Source of the DNA: Glutamicibacter mishrai
GTDB taxonomy: Bacteria; Actinomycetota; Actinomycetes; Actinomycetales; Micrococcaceae
Reading direction: 5' to 3'
DNA length: 64,000 bases
Assembly (NCBI RefSeq): GCF_012221945.1
Contig: NZ_CP032549.1
Span: 2,356,001-2,420,000 of the forward strand
Below the pieces are notes generated by a model. That model worked only from the letters and a program-made list of their open reading frames with translations. It did not search any database and was not told the origin of the DNA. Both the position numbers and the translations under genes were made by a program. Positions 63,454 to 64,000 of the stretch are shown in pieces. Numbering within the stretch: position 1 is the first letter of the stretch; each line of letters starts with the position of its first letter.

Positions 63454-64000
63454 AGGCGCCCAGCTGCGACAACGCCAAAGGTGAAGAAGGCAGATAGTCA
63501 GTGAGCCTCTCGCTGCGCACGATAATCGCCTTCCACTGGCCTCTGGAAATCGCAACGTTGATCCGGTTCCGGTTCAAGAGGAATTCAATGCCGCGCGAAG
63601 CGTCATCTGCGCTGGAGCAGGCCATCGTCATGAGCACGACGGGCGCTTCCTGGCCTTGGAACTTATCGACCGTGCCAACCTTGGCGGCTTCCAGGCCTTC
63701 TGCGGCCAGGACATCGCGCACCAGATTAACTTGGGCGTTATAGGCGGCAACAACCAAGATGTCGGCCGGTTCCAAGGCTCGTTGCGGCTTGCCGGGCCCT
63801 GGGCTCCACATCAGTCCCAGATGCTCGCGAACCAGCTGGGCAATCGCGCGGGCCTCTTCAACCGAGCTGACGGTATTGCCCCGGTGCTCGACCAGCGCAG
63901 TGCTCACTCCCGCTGGCGTGCCTTCCAATGACCTCTGGCCTGCGGCCGGGGCTGAGAACAGCTGGTGGTCGTAGCTCAAGGCCGAGACCTTGGCACACAA
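63440..64000 (-). CDS. Superfamily 1 helicase C-terminal part (gene continues beyond window)
   Basis: Only the 3' end, 186 residues, is seen. It holds the second RecA lobe of UPF1/DNA2-type helicases: ILVVAAYNAQVNLVRDVLAA, KVGTVDKFQGQEAPVVLMTMA (motif V), and NRNRINVAISRGQWKAIIV (motif VI). Helicases of this kind in actinobacteria often carry a RecB-like nuclease domain at the N-terminus (TM0106 family); whether this one does lies outside the window. It is convergent with the deacetylase gene. Confidence 0.85.
   Translation of the reverse strand: MCAKVSALSYDHQLFSAPAAGQRSLEGTPAGVSTALVEHRGNTVSSVEEARAIAQLVREHLGLMWSPGPGKPQRALEPADILVVAAYNAQVNLVRDVLAAEGLEAAKVGTVDKFQGQEAPVVLMTMACSSADDASRGIEFLLNRNRINVAISRGQWKAIIVRSERLTDYLPSSPLALSQLGAFMAL

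Overview
The window is about 60% GC and tightly packed with genes on both strands. The gene set points to a high-GC Gram-positive bacterium of the Micrococcaceae, most like Glutamicibacter/Arthrobacter. Supporting signs are DUF3263, DUF3027 and LytR_C proteins, a lone groEL with a Gly-Met tail behind CIRCE operators, a TrcR/TrcS-like two-component pair, a WXG100 protein, a DtxR regulator, a ThrE-type exporter and c-di-AMP riboswitches in front of cell-wall hydrolases. It reads as ordinary chromosome. I see no rRNA, CRISPR array, insertion sequence or prophage. The assignment is by family recognition only.

Layout. 1-5.9 kb: partial GNAT acetyltransferase, tRNA-Val, flavin monooxygenase, ThrE exporter, uracil-DNA glycosylase, DUF3263 and LytR_C proteins. 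5.9-13.1 kb: double CIRCE and groEL, DUF4031-HD protein, WXG100 protein, histidine kinase and response regulator, cold-shock protein with DUF3027. 13.1-21.3 kb: serC, DtxR regulator, two peptidoglycan hydrolases each behind a c-di-AMP riboswitch, HNH and NUDIX proteins, ROK regulator, tRNA-Arg. 21.3-34.9 kb: pcrA, sucCD, MHS transporter, SWIM-SNF2 helicase, LOG protein, ferritin-like/VIT1 iron transporter. 35-39.8 kb: XRE-cupin regulator followed by a ureohydrolase and ThDP-enzyme pair, which suggests arginine or guanidino-compound breakdown. 40-46.6 kb: an FCD GntR regulator and a glutarate-to-acetoacetyl-CoA operon (CoA transferase, glutaryl-CoA dehydrogenase, aldehyde dehydrogenase, frameshifted 3-hydroxyacyl-CoA dehydrogenase). 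46.7-51 kb: App1-like phosphatase, thioesterase, siderophore-interacting protein, a probable small RNA, alkA and tag. 51.2-56 kb: ArsR-CDF metal efflux and a MacB-like ABC transporter. 56-64 kb: a jetA-jetB-jetC (Wadjet/MksBEF) operon without jetD, a polysaccharide-deacetylase lipoprotein and a partial helicase.

Most notable points: the jetABC operon lacks its nuclease gene jetD. An intergenic stretch at 49.2-49.5 kb has a promoter, repeated TTAGG iron-box half-sites, stacked hairpins and a strong terminator, so it looks like an iron-responsive small RNA. A 14-base palindromic motif is shared by the GntR gene start and the glutarate operon promoter. A dinucleotide duplication breaks the 3-hydroxyacyl-CoA dehydrogenase gene.
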